DNA of 64,000 nt. Source: Variovorax gracilis. Lineage in GTDB: Bacteria; Pseudomonadota; Gammaproteobacteria; Burkholderiales; Burkholderiaceae_C. The stretch's first letter is position 1, and every line of letters starts with the position of its first letter. The stretch lies in assembly GCF_030317115.1 (NCBI RefSeq), contig NZ_JASZYF010000009.1:186001-250000 (forward strand), given 5' to 3'. Positions 7,777-17,600 of the stretch are shown one piece after another. The notes beneath the pieces are model-generated. The model made no database searches. It saw only the letters and a program-made list of their open reading frames with translations, and had not been told where the DNA came from. The translations under genes were made by a program, and so were the position numbers.

Positions 7777-9839
7777 GGCAGGGCTCCCTGTGCGCCGGTC
7801 AGTGGCGGAATCTCCTGGGCGGTCGGCTTGGCCTGCTTCAAGGCCTGCAAGCAGATCTTGGCTGCGAAGATGCACATCGCCACCACGAGCAGGACGAAGA
7901 AACCGCAGACGAAGGCGTCGAGGTAGTTGTTGAAGGCCACGCGCTGCATCTCCTCGATCGACTTGGCCGGTGCGATCACCTTGCCCTGGGCCACGGCGTC
8001 GCTGAACTTGCGCGCCAGCGCGAGGAAGCCGATGGCCGGGTCGGGATGGAAGATCTTCTGCACGCCCGCCGTCAGCGTGGTGACCAGCAGCCACGCAGTA
8101 GGCACCAGCGTGACCCACACGTAGCGTTGGCGCTTCATCTTGACGAGCACGCTGGTGCACAGCAGCAGGGCGATGCCCGCCAGCATCTGGTTGCCCACGC
8201 CGAACAGTTGCCACAGCGTATTGATGCCGCCCAGCGGATCGACCACGCCCTGGTACAGGAAATAGCCCCACAGTGCCACGCACAGTGCAGTCGCGAGGAG
8301 GTTGGCGGGCAGGAATTCGGTGTTGCCGAGCGGCTTGTACACGTGGCCCAGCATGTCCTGGATCATGAAGCGGCCCACCCGCGTGCCGGCATCGACCGCG
8401 GTGAGGATGAACAGCGCTTCGAACAGGATTGCGAAGTGGTACCAGAACGCCTCCATCGATTTGCCGCCGAAGGCCTGCCCGAGGATCTGGGCCATGCCGA
8501 CCGCCAGCGTCGGCGCACCGCCGGCACGCGAGAGGATGCTGGTCTCGCCGATGTCCTTGGCCGTCTGCGTGATCAGCTCGGGCGTGATGACGAAACCCCA
8601 GCCCGAGATCACCTGCGCGGCGTTGGCCGCGGTGGTGCCGATCACTGCAGCGGGCGCGTTCATCGCGAAGTAGATACCCGGATCGAGCACGCTCGCGGCT
8701 GTGAGCGCCATCACCGCGACGAAGGACTCGGCCAGCATGCCGCCGAAGCCGATGAAGCGCATGTGCGACTCCTTCTCGACCATCTTGGGCGTGGTGCCCG
8801 AGGAGATCAGCGCATGGAATCCCGAGACGCTTCCGCAGGCGATGGTGATGAAGAGGAACGGAAAGAGCTTGCCCGAGAAGACCGGCCCGGTGCCGTCGAG
8901 GAAGCGCGTGGTCGCCGGCATCGCCAGCAATGGCGCGACGTAGTAGATGCCCAGCGCCAGCGCGACGATGGTTCCGATCTTGAGGAAGGTGCTCAGGTAG
9001 TCGCGCGGCGCCAGCATCAGCCACACGGGCAGGCTGGCGGCAATCGCGCCATAGACGATCAGCGCCCAGGCGAGCTGCGGGCCAGTGAGGGTGAACAACG
9101 GCGCCCAGGTCGGGCTTTCAGCCACCACGCGCCCGAGGAAGATCGACAGAAGGAGCAGTACCACGCCGAAGGCCGAGGCTTCGCCGACGCGCCCGGGCCG
9201 GATGATTCGCATGTAGATGCCCATCAGCAGCGCGATCGGAATGGTCGCGAAGATGGTGAACAGGCCCCACGGGCTGCCCGTGAGCGCCTTGACCACGATC
9301 AGCGCCAGCACCGCGAGGATGATGATCATGATCGCCAGCACCCCGACCAGCGCCAAGGTGCCGGGAATGGGGCCCAGCTCCATCTTGATCATCTCGCCCA
9401 GCGACTTGCCGTCGCGGCGCACGGACGCGAAAAGCACGATGAAGTCCTGCACCGCGCCGGCCAGCACCACGCCGGTGAGGATCCAGAGGGTTCCGGGCAG
9501 ATAGCCCATCTGCGCGGCGAGCACCGGCCCGACCAGCGGGCCCGCGCCGGCAATGGCCGCGAAATGGTGGCCATAGAGCACCCATTTGTTCGTCGGCACG
9601 TAGTCCATGCCGTCGTTGTGGCGGATGGCCGGGGTGGGGCGCGAGTCGTCCAGCCTCAGCACCTTCTCGGCGATGAACTTGCTGTAGAAGCGGTAGGCGA
9701 TGAAGTAGACGCAGAGCGCAGCGGTGACCAGCCATACCGCATTGACGCTTTCCCCGCGCCCCAGCGCCAGCGCGCCGAAGGAAATGGCTCCGACGATGGC
9801 CACCGCCGGCCACAGCAAGAGGGATGTGAGGTTGTGCAT
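7773..9839 (-). CDS. cstA: CstA-family carbon starvation / pyruvate transporter
   Basis: A 688-residue multi-spanning inner-membrane protein of the CstA family, whose characterised members take up pyruvate or peptides during carbon limitation. The family block GHHFAAIAGAGPLVGPVLAA lies near residue 85, followed by the conserved GYLPGTLWILTGVVLAGAVQDF. The start at ATG 9839 is supported by GAGAGGAG upstream and gives normal family length; the open frame runs 89 codons further up. It is followed, with ATGA overlap, by the ybdD-like gene. The divergent region to the next gene holds an inverted repeat (9931-9988). Confidence 0.93.
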   Translation of the reverse strand: MHNLTSLLLWPAVAIVGAISFGALALGRGESVNAVWLVTAALCVYFIAYRFYSKFIAEKVLRLDDSRPTPAIRHNDGMDYVPTNKWVLYGHHFAAIAGAGPLVGPVLAAQMGYLPGTLWILTGVVLAGAVQDFIVLFASVRRDGKSLGEMIKMELGPIPGTLALVGVLAIMIIILAVLALIVVKALTGSPWGLFTIFATIPIALLMGIYMRIIRPGRVGEASAFGVVLLLLSIFLGRVVAESPTWAPLFTLTGPQLAWALIVYGAIAASLPVWLMLAPRDYLSTFLKIGTIVALALGIYYVAPLLAMPATTRFLDGTGPVFSGKLFPFLFITIACGSVSGFHALISSGTTPKMVEKESHMRFIGFGGMLAESFVAVMALTAASVLDPGIYFAMNAPAAVIGTTAANAAQVISGWGFVITPELITQTAKDIGETSILSRAGGAPTLAVGMAQILGQAFGGKSMEAFWYHFAILFEALFILTAVDAGTRVGRFMIQDMLGHVYKPLGNTEFLPANLLATALCVALWGYFLYQGVVDPLGGINTLWQLFGVGNQMLAGIALLLCTSVLVKMKRQRYVWVTLVPTAWLLVTTLTAGVQKIFHPDPAIGFLALARKFSDAVAQGKVIAPAKSIEEMQRVAFNNYLDAFVCGFFVLLVVAMCIFAAKICLQALKQAKPTAQEIPPLTGAQGALP

Positions 9840-9930
9840 GGCGCCGCTCCTCTCAGGAAGGGGCGCCATCATCCTGCCGCCGCGCCCGTCACGCAAGGCG
9901 CAGACGTTTCCTGCCTGCAACCGGGCGAAA

Positions 9931-9988
9931 AGACTACGGCCTAAGCGATATAGACCTACACGGGTGAAAAGTAATACATAAGTAGTCT
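9931..9988. promoter_or_regulatory. Inverted repeat in the cstA divergent promoter region
   Basis: AGACTAC (9931-9937) and GTAGTCT (9982-9988) form a perfect 7-bp inverted repeat with a 44-bp spacer. A/T-rich sequence with TATA-like stretches lies between the arms, within the 175-bp gap between cstA and the divergent small gene. It may bind a response regulator or other activator. The regulator is not identifiable from the window. Confidence 0.4.
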
Positions 9989-10014
9989 GTGTCCGAACTT
10001 CAGGGAGGTCCGCC

Positions 10015-10281
10015 GTGCAACGATTGAGGAAAGGCGAAATGACCCGGCTGCAACGCGCGGTCGTCATGAGCCGTCTCGCGGTCGACACGGCGCGCGGGGA
10101 TCTCATCGAGGCGCTGGGAGACTGGATGTGCGGGGGCGAGCGCGCACCGCCGAGCCCGGAGGAGATCGCTGAACTGGCCCGTCTGGTGGATGCGCAGGAA
10201 CAGGCCGAGGCCGACTATGCGCGGCGCGTCGCCGCGCTGTCCGAGGAGTGGGTCACGCGCGCTCGCCGCAGGACGAGCTGA
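10015..10281 (+). CDS. Hypothetical small helical protein (88 residues)
   Basis: Starts at GTG 10015 with GGGAGG about 8 nt upstream; an internal ATG at 10039 lacks such a site. The product is rich in Glu, Ala and Arg and is predicted by eye to be largely alpha-helical (PSPEEIAELARLVDAQEQAE). It has no signal peptide or membrane span. It is transcribed divergently from cstA and convergently with the GntP gene. I do not recognise the family. Confidence 0.6.
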   Translation: MQRLRKGEMTRLQRAVVMSRLAVDTARGDLIEALGDWMCGGERAPPSPEEIAELARLVDAQEQAEADYARRVAALSEEWVTRARRRTS

Positions 10282-10298
10282 GCCACCCGCCGGCGCGT

Positions 10299-11753
10299 TC
10301 AAAACGAGCCCAGCGCGGTCCCGAGCGCGATCACGGCGATCAGCGCGATCAGGGCGCCCACGATGCCCACCATCACGATGTCGAAATAGCTTTCACGGTG
10401 GCCCGTGCCGCACACCGCGAGCAGGGTGACGACCGCGCCGTTGTGCGGCAGGCTGTCGAGCGTTCCCGCGCCGATCACCGCCACGCGGTGCATGAGGGCC
10501 GGGTCGATGCCGGTCGCGGCAGCCAACTGCATGTAGGTGGCGCCGAGCGCGTCGAGGGCGATCGTCAGGCCGCCGGAAGCCGATCCGGTGAGCGCAGCGA
10601 GGATGTTGGTCGACAGGGCCAGCGACACCAGCGGCCCGCCGCCGATCCCCAGCACCCATTCGCGCACCAGCTCGAAGGCCGGCATGGCGGCGACGACCGC
10701 GCCGAAACCCACCAGGCTGGCCACGCACACCACCGGCAGCACCGAGGCGTTCGCGCCGGCGTCGACCGTCGCGCGCAGCGAAGGCAGGCGCCGCCAGTTC
10801 AGCGCCACCAGAAGCGCGATGGCGGCAATCAGCGCCACCAGTACCGCCCAGACACCGCCCACGTTCGCGAGGGTGATGCCACCGAAGCGCGGCTCTTCGA
10901 GATAGCTCGTGTCCAGGCTTGGGAGGACCACCAGGGCCATCAGCAGATTGACAAGGACCACCACGACGAGCGGCAGCAGCGCAACCAAGATGCCGGGCTG
11001 GCCGGCGCCATGCTGGCCATGGGTGACCTCTGCGGGATCGAAGCTTCCGGAAGTCGTCGCGCGCTCGCGCACCACCGGGTCTTCCGCGGCGCTCACGTGC
11101 TTGTCGACTGCGACAGGGACGTAACTTTCGCCGGACCGGCGTGCGGCACCTTCGGCGCGGCGCAGCCACCACATGCCGAAGCCGAGCATGATGGCCGCGG
11201 CGATGACGCCCAGCCCGGGCGCGGCGAAGGCCGTGGTGCCGAAAAAGGGCATGGGGATCGCGTTCTGGATGGCCGGTGTGCCGGGCAACGCCGACATCGT
11301 GAAGGTGGAGGTTCCCAATGCGATGGCTGCCGGCATCAGGCGCGACGGGATGTCCGCCGCACGGAACAACGCGTGCGCCATCGGCGCGAGCACGAAGAAG
11401 GCGACGAAGAGACTGACGCCGCCGTAGGTCACGAGGGCGCCGGCCAGCACCACCGCGAGCATCGCGCGCTTGGGGCCGAGCTTCTCTGTCATGAAGCGCG
11501 CGATGGTCTGCACCGAGCCGCTGTCGTCCATCAGCTTGCCGAATACCGCGCCAAGCAGGAAGAGCGGGAAGAACTGCGCCAGGAATCCGGCGGCCGAACT
11601 CATGAAGGTCTGCGTCCAGTGCGCGAGCAGCGGCTCGTTCGCGAACAGCGCCGCGATCAGTGCCGCGGCGGGTGCCAGCACGAGCACGCTCCAGCCGCGG
11701 TACGAGAGCCAGATGAGCAGGCCGAGGCCCACGAAGATGCCTGCGAGTCCCAT
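10299..11753 (-). CDS. GntP-family permease
   Basis: A 484-residue inner-membrane carrier of the GntP family (gluconate, D-serine, glycerate or hydroxy-acid proton symporters), with about twelve to fourteen hydrophobic segments. Family features include FFPLFLLGAVFGKLMDDSGS near residue 60, SALPGTPAIQNAIPMPFFGT near residue 150 and a C-terminal TGSASGGLTIALDALG and DSLPHNGAVVTLL. A hydrophilic loop of about 50 residues sits in the middle. It starts 3 nt after the patatin gene stop, so the two form an operon. The patatin partner suggests a hydroxybutyrate-type substrate, but that is inference. Confidence 0.88.
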   Translation of the reverse strand: MGLAGIFVGLGLLIWLSYRGWSVLVLAPAAALIAALFANEPLLAHWTQTFMSSAAGFLAQFFPLFLLGAVFGKLMDDSGSVQTIARFMTEKLGPKRAMLAVVLAGALVTYGGVSLFVAFFVLAPMAHALFRAADIPSRLMPAAIALGTSTFTMSALPGTPAIQNAIPMPFFGTTAFAAPGLGVIAAAIMLGFGMWWLRRAEGAARRSGESYVPVAVDKHVSAAEDPVVRERATTSGSFDPAEVTHGQHGAGQPGILVALLPLVVVVLVNLLMALVVLPSLDTSYLEEPRFGGITLANVGGVWAVLVALIAAIALLVALNWRRLPSLRATVDAGANASVLPVVCVASLVGFGAVVAAMPAFELVREWVLGIGGGPLVSLALSTNILAALTGSASGGLTIALDALGATYMQLAAATGIDPALMHRVAVIGAGTLDSLPHNGAVVTLLAVCGTGHRESYFDIVMVGIVGALIALIAVIALGTALGSF

Positions 11754-11756
11754 GGC

Positions 11757-12770
11757 TCAGACTCCTTCCAGCAAGGCGTCGAGATCGAGCGTCGAGCGCT
11801 TGCCGATGTCGCCTCCGTGCGCTTCGATGAAAGTGTTCGCCGAGCGTCGCCCCTCGTCGCGAAGCTTGCACAGGAAGGCCCACTCCGTGATCATCTTCGA
11901 CGAATAGCCCAGCTCCAGCATGGCCTCCGTGGCAATGCGATGGATGCGCATGCGCGCCCATGCCGCGCCTTCACCGCGGCCCGGGTCCGCCACCTGATGC
12001 AGCATGGCGATCATGCGCAGCTCCTTCAGCAGGGGCGAGTTGAACGAGATTTCGTTCAGGCGGTTGGTGATCTCCTGCGCACTGCGCGGCACGCCGGGGC
12101 GTTCGACCGGATTGATCTGCACGAGGATGGTGTCGCTGGACTGGCATTCGCGGATCAGCGGCGTCATCGTCGGGTTGCCCGCGTAGCCGCCGTCCCAGTA
12201 GGGATCGCCATCGATCTCCACGGCGTGAAACATCGTCGGCAGGCACGCCGACGCAAGCAGGACTTCTGGGCTGATCTCGGCATTGCGGAAGACGCGGCCG
12301 CGGCCCGTGCGCACGTTGGTTGCGGTCACGAAGAGCTTGATCGGCGACGAGCCCAGACGTTCGAAGTCGATCAGGTCCGCCAGGATGCCGCGCAGCGGAT
12401 TCATGCCTTGAGGATTGAGGTCGTAGGGCGACCACAGGCGCGTGGCCATCTCGATCGCGACGAACGCGGGCGAACTGTCGAGGGACCAGGTCCCGGTGAT
12501 CATCTCGGTCCAGCCGCGCCGGAAGGGGCTGAAGCGGGCCGCCTCGGAAACGCCGCGCCAGAAGTTCTCCAGCGCCTCGCGTGCACCTTCGGAGCCGCCC
12601 GCCGCGTGCCCGCAGGCCAGCACGGCTGCATTCATGGCGCCCGCCGAGGTGCCCGAGATGCCGTCGAGGCGCACCCAGGGTTCTTCCAGCAGCCGGTCAA
12701 GCACGCCCCAGGTGAAGGCGCCATGGGCGCCGCCGCCTTGCAGCGCAAGGTCGATGGGAAGGGTTTTCAT
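11757..12770 (-). CDS. Patatin-like phospholipase with DUF3734-type C-terminus
   Basis: A 337-residue serine acyl-hydrolase. The patatin motifs are clear: glycine-rich oxyanion loop LALQGGGAHGAF at residues 6-17, nucleophile elbow GISGTSAGAM, and the catalytic Asp in YWDGGYAGNP. The C-terminus HGGDIGKRSTLDLDAL matches the DUF3734 ending of a patatin subgroup. That subgroup is often encoded beside hydroxybutyrate dehydrogenase and GntP genes, as a GntP gene is here. The start at ATG 12770 has GAGG five bases upstream. The substrate could be lipid or polyhydroxybutyrate-related; the sequence alone does not decide. Confidence 0.9.
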   Translation of the reverse strand: MKTLPIDLALQGGGAHGAFTWGVLDRLLEEPWVRLDGISGTSAGAMNAAVLACGHAAGGSEGAREALENFWRGVSEAARFSPFRRGWTEMITGTWSLDSSPAFVAIEMATRLWSPYDLNPQGMNPLRGILADLIDFERLGSSPIKLFVTATNVRTGRGRVFRNAEISPEVLLASACLPTMFHAVEIDGDPYWDGGYAGNPTMTPLIRECQSSDTILVQINPVERPGVPRSAQEITNRLNEISFNSPLLKELRMIAMLHQVADPGRGEGAAWARMRIHRIATEAMLELGYSSKMITEWAFLCKLRDEGRRSANTFIEAHGGDIGKRSTLDLDALLEGV

Positions 12771-13022
12771 TGGGGTCCTCCAAGTGCGTACCGAAGCCAT
12801 TCAAGCTCCGTGCCAACAAGTTCGTTGAGTCCGCACGAGAACACGAAATCGATTCCAACGTCAATTGGCACAAAGTGCATGGTGGTACGTCGACGCACCT
12901 GCCGTCTTGCCCATCACCATCTTTGAAGCGATATTAGCGATTCAACAGCAGCCTTGGCTCGGGTCGCTCGCCTGCCTCAGCGCCGGTCCTTCGATCCTCC
13001 GTAGGCAGGAGGAGCGCGGCTT

Positions 13023-14621
13023 ATGGCTTTGCATCTCGTCGGGACATGGGCTCGTGCCTGCGGTGCGGCGTCGATGCTCGCAATGCTCGTTGCTTGCTCA
13101 AGCAAGGAGGCGGAAAAGCCGCCACCGCAGGCGAGCGAAGTCTCGGTACAGACCGTCAAGCTGCAGACCGTGCCCGCGACCTTCGAGTTCGTGGGCCAGA
13201 CCGAGAGCTCGCAGCAGGTCGAGATTCGTGCACGCGTCGCCGGCTTTCTCGAGAAGCGCGTGTACACCGAAGGCGCCTTCGTCAAGCCCGGGCAGGTGTT
13301 GTTCCTCATGGATGCCAAGCCCTTCGAAGCCAGCGTGAAGGCGGCGCGCGCCGAACTGGCGCAGCAGCAGGCCCGGCTCAACACTGCTCGCGCGAATCTC
13401 GCTCGCGTGAAGCCGCTCGTTGCCGACAACGCACTGGCCGTCAAGGACCTGGACGATGCCACGGGGCAGGAACAGGCCGCTGCCGCCGCCGTGGAGGCTG
13501 CCGGCGCCAAGGTCACTGACGCGATGTTGAACCTCAGCTACGTCACGATCACCGCTCCCGTTGCAGGCCAGTCGTCCTTTGCCAAGGTTCAGGACGGCGC
13601 ATATGTGAGCGCGGCGAACAGCCTGCTGACTTACGTGGCCAAGCTCGATCCGATGCGCGTCAACTTCAGCCTCTCGGAAAACGAATCGCTGCGCACGCAG
13701 GACGAGATTGCGAGGGGAAAGCTGATCAAGGCGCCGCATGACGACTACGCGGTCGAGATCGTCCTTGCCGACGGCACGAGTTTCCCGGCGCAAGGGCGCA
13801 TCACCTTTGCGGACGCGGCGTACAGCCAGGACACGGGCACCTTCCTGCTGCGCGCGGAGGTGCCCAATCCGAAGGGGGACCTGAAGCCGGGACAGTTCGT
13901 GCGCGTCAAGGTGCACGGCTTCACGCGGCCGAATTCGATCGTCGTGCCGCAGCGGGCCGTGCAGCAAAGCGCGCGCGGCGAATTCGTCTGGACGGTCGAC
14001 GGCGAGGGCAAGGCGAACCCGCGTCCCATTCAGGTAGGCGACTGGATGGGAGATCAATGGCTCGTGACCGGTGGCCTCAAGGACGGGGAGCGCGTCGTGG
14101 TCGATGGATTCATGCGGCTCGCGCCCGGCGCGCCGGTGCGAGCCAAGGAAGTGCCTGCGTCGCCATTGCCCCTGAGCGGCGTGGCGCAGGTCACGACGGC
14201 GACGCCTCAAGGCGCGGCGACCAGTGCGGGCGGTGCCGGGGGGGCGGCTGCCCGGCCGGCCGCCGGCGCTGCCGCAACGCCCTCTGCCGCCGCCGCTGCT
14301 GTTGACAAGGATGCCGTGTACTTCGATCGCGGCCGGACATCGCTGGACGCGACCGGCCACGCGCGACTCGTGGCGGTCGTTGCTGCATTGAAGGCACGCC
14401 CCGAACTCCGTGTCGAACTGCATGGCTACGTCGACGCAAGCGGCGACATGACGCGCAACGCAGCCCTCGCCAGGCAACGTGCAGAGTCGGTGCGTGATGC
14501 GCTGCTGGCGGCCGATGTGCCTCCCGGGCGCATCGTGCTGAGGGCTCCGGCCAATATCGTGGGGGGCGATTCGCCCGCGCTGGCACGCCGTGTCGATGTC
14601 GTGCTCGCGGGGGCACGATGA
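13023..14621 (+). CDS. RND efflux periplasmic adaptor lipoprotein fused to an OmpA-like domain
   Basis: A 532-residue adaptor (membrane fusion protein) bridging the RND pump and outer-membrane channel. The lipobox MLVACSS gives an acylated mature N-terminus. Residues about 35-375 are a normal MexA/AcrA body: FEFVGQTESSQQVEIRARVA barrel-sandwich start, an alpha hairpin, and SPFNEN-like barrels ending at GFMRLAPGAPV. An Ala/Gly/Pro linker (about 400-430) then leads to a domain resembling OmpA: VYFDRGRTSLD, LRVELHGYVDASGD, RNAALARQRAESVRDALL and ARRVDVVL. This would add possible peptidoglycan binding to the adaptor. Its stop overlaps the pump start by ATGA. Confidence 0.9.
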   Translation: MALHLVGTWARACGAASMLAMLVACSSKEAEKPPPQASEVSVQTVKLQTVPATFEFVGQTESSQQVEIRARVAGFLEKRVYTEGAFVKPGQVLFLMDAKPFEASVKAARAELAQQQARLNTARANLARVKPLVADNALAVKDLDDATGQEQAAAAAVEAAGAKVTDAMLNLSYVTITAPVAGQSSFAKVQDGAYVSAANSLLTYVAKLDPMRVNFSLSENESLRTQDEIARGKLIKAPHDDYAVEIVLADGTSFPAQGRITFADAAYSQDTGTFLLRAEVPNPKGDLKPGQFVRVKVHGFTRPNSIVVPQRAVQQSARGEFVWTVDGEGKANPRPIQVGDWMGDQWLVTGGLKDGERVVVDGFMRLAPGAPVRAKEVPASPLPLSGVAQVTTATPQGAATSAGGAGGAAARPAAGAAATPSAAAAAVDKDAVYFDRGRTSLDATGHARLVAVVAALKARPELRVELHGYVDASGDMTRNAALARQRAESVRDALLAADVPPGRIVLRAPANIVGGDSPALARRVDVVLAGAR

Positions 14622-17600
14622 AGTTTGCGCACTTCTTCATCGACAGGCCGATCTTCGCATCCGTCATCTCGATCATCCTGGTCCTCGCGGGGCTGGTCGC
14701 GATGCTGAACCTGCCGATCGCGCAGTTCCCCGACATCACGCCGCCGCAGATCTCCGTCAGCGCGACCTATCCGGGCGCGAGCTCTGAAGTGGTGTCGCAG
14801 AACGTGGCCGCGCCCATCGAGCAGCAGGTCAACGGCGCCGACCGCATGATGTACATGAACTCCACGTCGAGCTCGACCGGAAACATGACGTTGTCGATCT
14901 ACTTCGAGATCGGCACCGATCCTTCGCTGGCGCAGGTCGACGTGCAGAACCGCGTGAACCTCGCGCTGCCCACGCTGCCTTCGGCGGTGAGCAGCCAGGG
15001 CGTCTCGGTGGCGAAGAAGTCGCAGGCCTTCATGATGATCGTGGCGATCTATTCGCCCGACAACAGTCACGACCCGACCTTCATCGCGAACTACGCCAAC
15101 ATCAACGTGCTCGACGCGATCAAGCGCGTGCCGGGCGCCAACCAGAGCTCCATCTTCGGCTCGCCGGACTATGCGATGCGCCTCTGGCTCAAGCCCGACC
15201 GGATGGCCGGCCTCAGCATGACCGCGACCGACGTGCAGCAGGCAGTGGCCGCGCAAAACCAGCAATACGCGGCAGGCCGCCTTGGCGCTTCGCCCACGGC
15301 CACGCCGGTGCAGCAGACCATACCCGTGGCGACCTCCGGCAGGATGACCGAGCCCTCGCAGTTCGAGAACATCATCCTGCGGGCCCAGCAGGGGACGGGT
15401 GCGATCGTTCGCGTCAAGGACATCGGGCGTGCGGAGTTGGGCGCGAAGGACTATTCCATCCGCTCCAAGTACAACGGCAAGACCGCCACCCTGATTGCGA
15501 TCTATCAGCAGCCGGGCGCCAATGCGCTGCAGGTCGCCAAAGACGTGAAGGCACTCCTCCACGGGATGAAGCCGACCTTTCCCGAAGGGCTGGAGTACGA
15601 CATCGCGCTGGACACGACCGAGTTCGTGCAGGAGTCCATCAACGAAGTGGTCCACACATTCGTCGAGGCGGTGGTGCTGGTCGTGCTGGTGGTCTTCATC
15701 TTCCTGCAGAGCCTGCGCGCGACGCTGGTGCCGATCCTGGCGGTGCCCGTGTCCATCCTCGGCGCCTTCATCGGCATGACGGCCATGGGCTTCTCGATCA
15801 ATATGCTGACCCTGTTCGGCATGGTGCTTGCCATCGGCATCGTGGTGGACGACGCCATCGTCGTGGTCGAGAACGTCGAGCGCAACATGGCCGAGTTCGG
15901 CCTGTCTCCCAAGGAAGCCGCGAAGAAGGCGATGGACGAAGTCAGCGGCCCGGTCGTTGCCATCGTGCTGGTGCTGTGCGCGGTGTTCATTCCGGTGGCT
16001 TTTCTATCCGGCATCACCGGGCAGCTCTACAAGCAGTTCGCCATCACGATCGCGGTGTCGGTCGTGCTGTCGGGACTGGTGGCGCTGACGCTTTCACCGG
16101 CGCTGGCGGCGATCCTTCTGAAGCCGCCGAAGGCGGGCGAACACGGGAAGAAGGGCTTCTTCGGCTGGTTCAACCGGCGCTTCGAACGGCTGACCGAGGG
16201 CTACACCTCCACGACGCGGCTCGCCATCCGGCGCGTGGGCATGTCGGTGCTGCTGATCGCCGGGATGATCGTGATCATGCTCGGGCTCTTCAAGCGGGTG
16301 CCGTCGACCTTCCTGCCGGTGGAAGACCAGGGCTATATCTTCACTGCGGCAATCATGCCCGATGCGGCGAGCCTCGACCGCACCGAGGCCGCCACGGATC
16401 GTGCGCAGCAGTGGTTCAGCAAACAGGCGGCGGTGAGATCGGTGGCGTCGGTACCGGGCTTCAGCTTGATCGACTCCCAGCTCAAGTCCAACGCGGGCGT
16501 GCTGTTCGTTTCGCTCAAGGGTTTTGCGGAGCGCCAGGCGCCGGGAGATCGGGCCGATGCACTGATCCGCAACGCGAGCGCGGAATTCGCGACCTTCGAG
16601 GACTCGGTGATGATCCCCGTGAACCCGCCTTCGATCCCGGGCCTGGGCACGACCGGCGGCTTCGAGTTCTGGGTCCAGAGCGAAGGCGACGCGAGCCTGC
16701 AGCGAGTGGAGGAGGTCACGCGCGAGATCATCGCCAAGTCGCGGCAGCGGCCCGAACTGCGGGGCGTGAACTCCACCATCAACACGCGCTCGCGGCAGTT
16801 GCTCGTGGACGTGGACCGCGACAGGTCCGAAAGCCTGGGCGTGCCGGTGCAGGACGTGTATTCGACCTTGCAGACGCTCTTCGGTTCGCTCTATGTCAGT
16901 CAGTTCCCGAAGAACAGCCGGCTGTTCCAGGTCATCCTGCAGGCCGAGCCGGACTACCGCACCAGGCCCGAGGATCTGCAGAACATGTACGTGCGGAGCC
17001 GCACCGGCGAGATGGTCCCGCTGAAGGCGGTCGCCACCACGCGCTACGTGACCGGCGCCGACATCGTGACGCGCTTCAACAACTTCACCGCCGCCAAGAT
17101 CTCCGGGGACTCCGCGCCCGGGTACAGCTCCGGGCAGGCACTCGATGCCATGGAAGCGCTGGCAAGGGAGGTGCTGCCGCAGGGCTTCTCCTATGCGTGG
17201 TCGGGGCAGGCGTACGAAGAGCGCAAGGCCGGTTCGACGGCCGGACTGGTGTTCGCGTTCGCGCTGGTGATGGTGTTCCTGATCCTCGCGGCGCAGTACG
17301 AGAAGTGGACCTTGCCCATCGGCGTGCTGCTGGCGGTTCCCTTCGCGCTGTTCGGTGCCATCGCGGCGATCTGGATGCGCGGTATCCAGAACGACGTGTA
17401 CTTCCAGATCGGGCTGACCGTGCTGATCGCCCTGGCCGCGAAGAACGCGATCCTGATCTTCGAGTTCGCGGTCGAACTGCGGCACAAGGAAGGCCTGTCG
17501 CCCTACGACGCGGCCGTCGGCGCAGCCAAGCTGCGTCTGAGGCCGATCATCATGACCTCGCTGGCCTTCATCCTGGGCTGCATCCCGCTGGCGATCGCGA

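Noticed and set aside
7605..9944. Open frame of 779 codons antisense to cstA
   Set aside because: The real gene is cstA on the minus strand; the opposite product is His/Arg/Asp-rich and lacks membrane segments.
10248..12926. Open frame of 892 codons on the plus strand across the GntP and patatin genes
   Set aside because: Antisense to two genes with diagnostic motifs, with unbroken Arg/His-rich low-complexity product.
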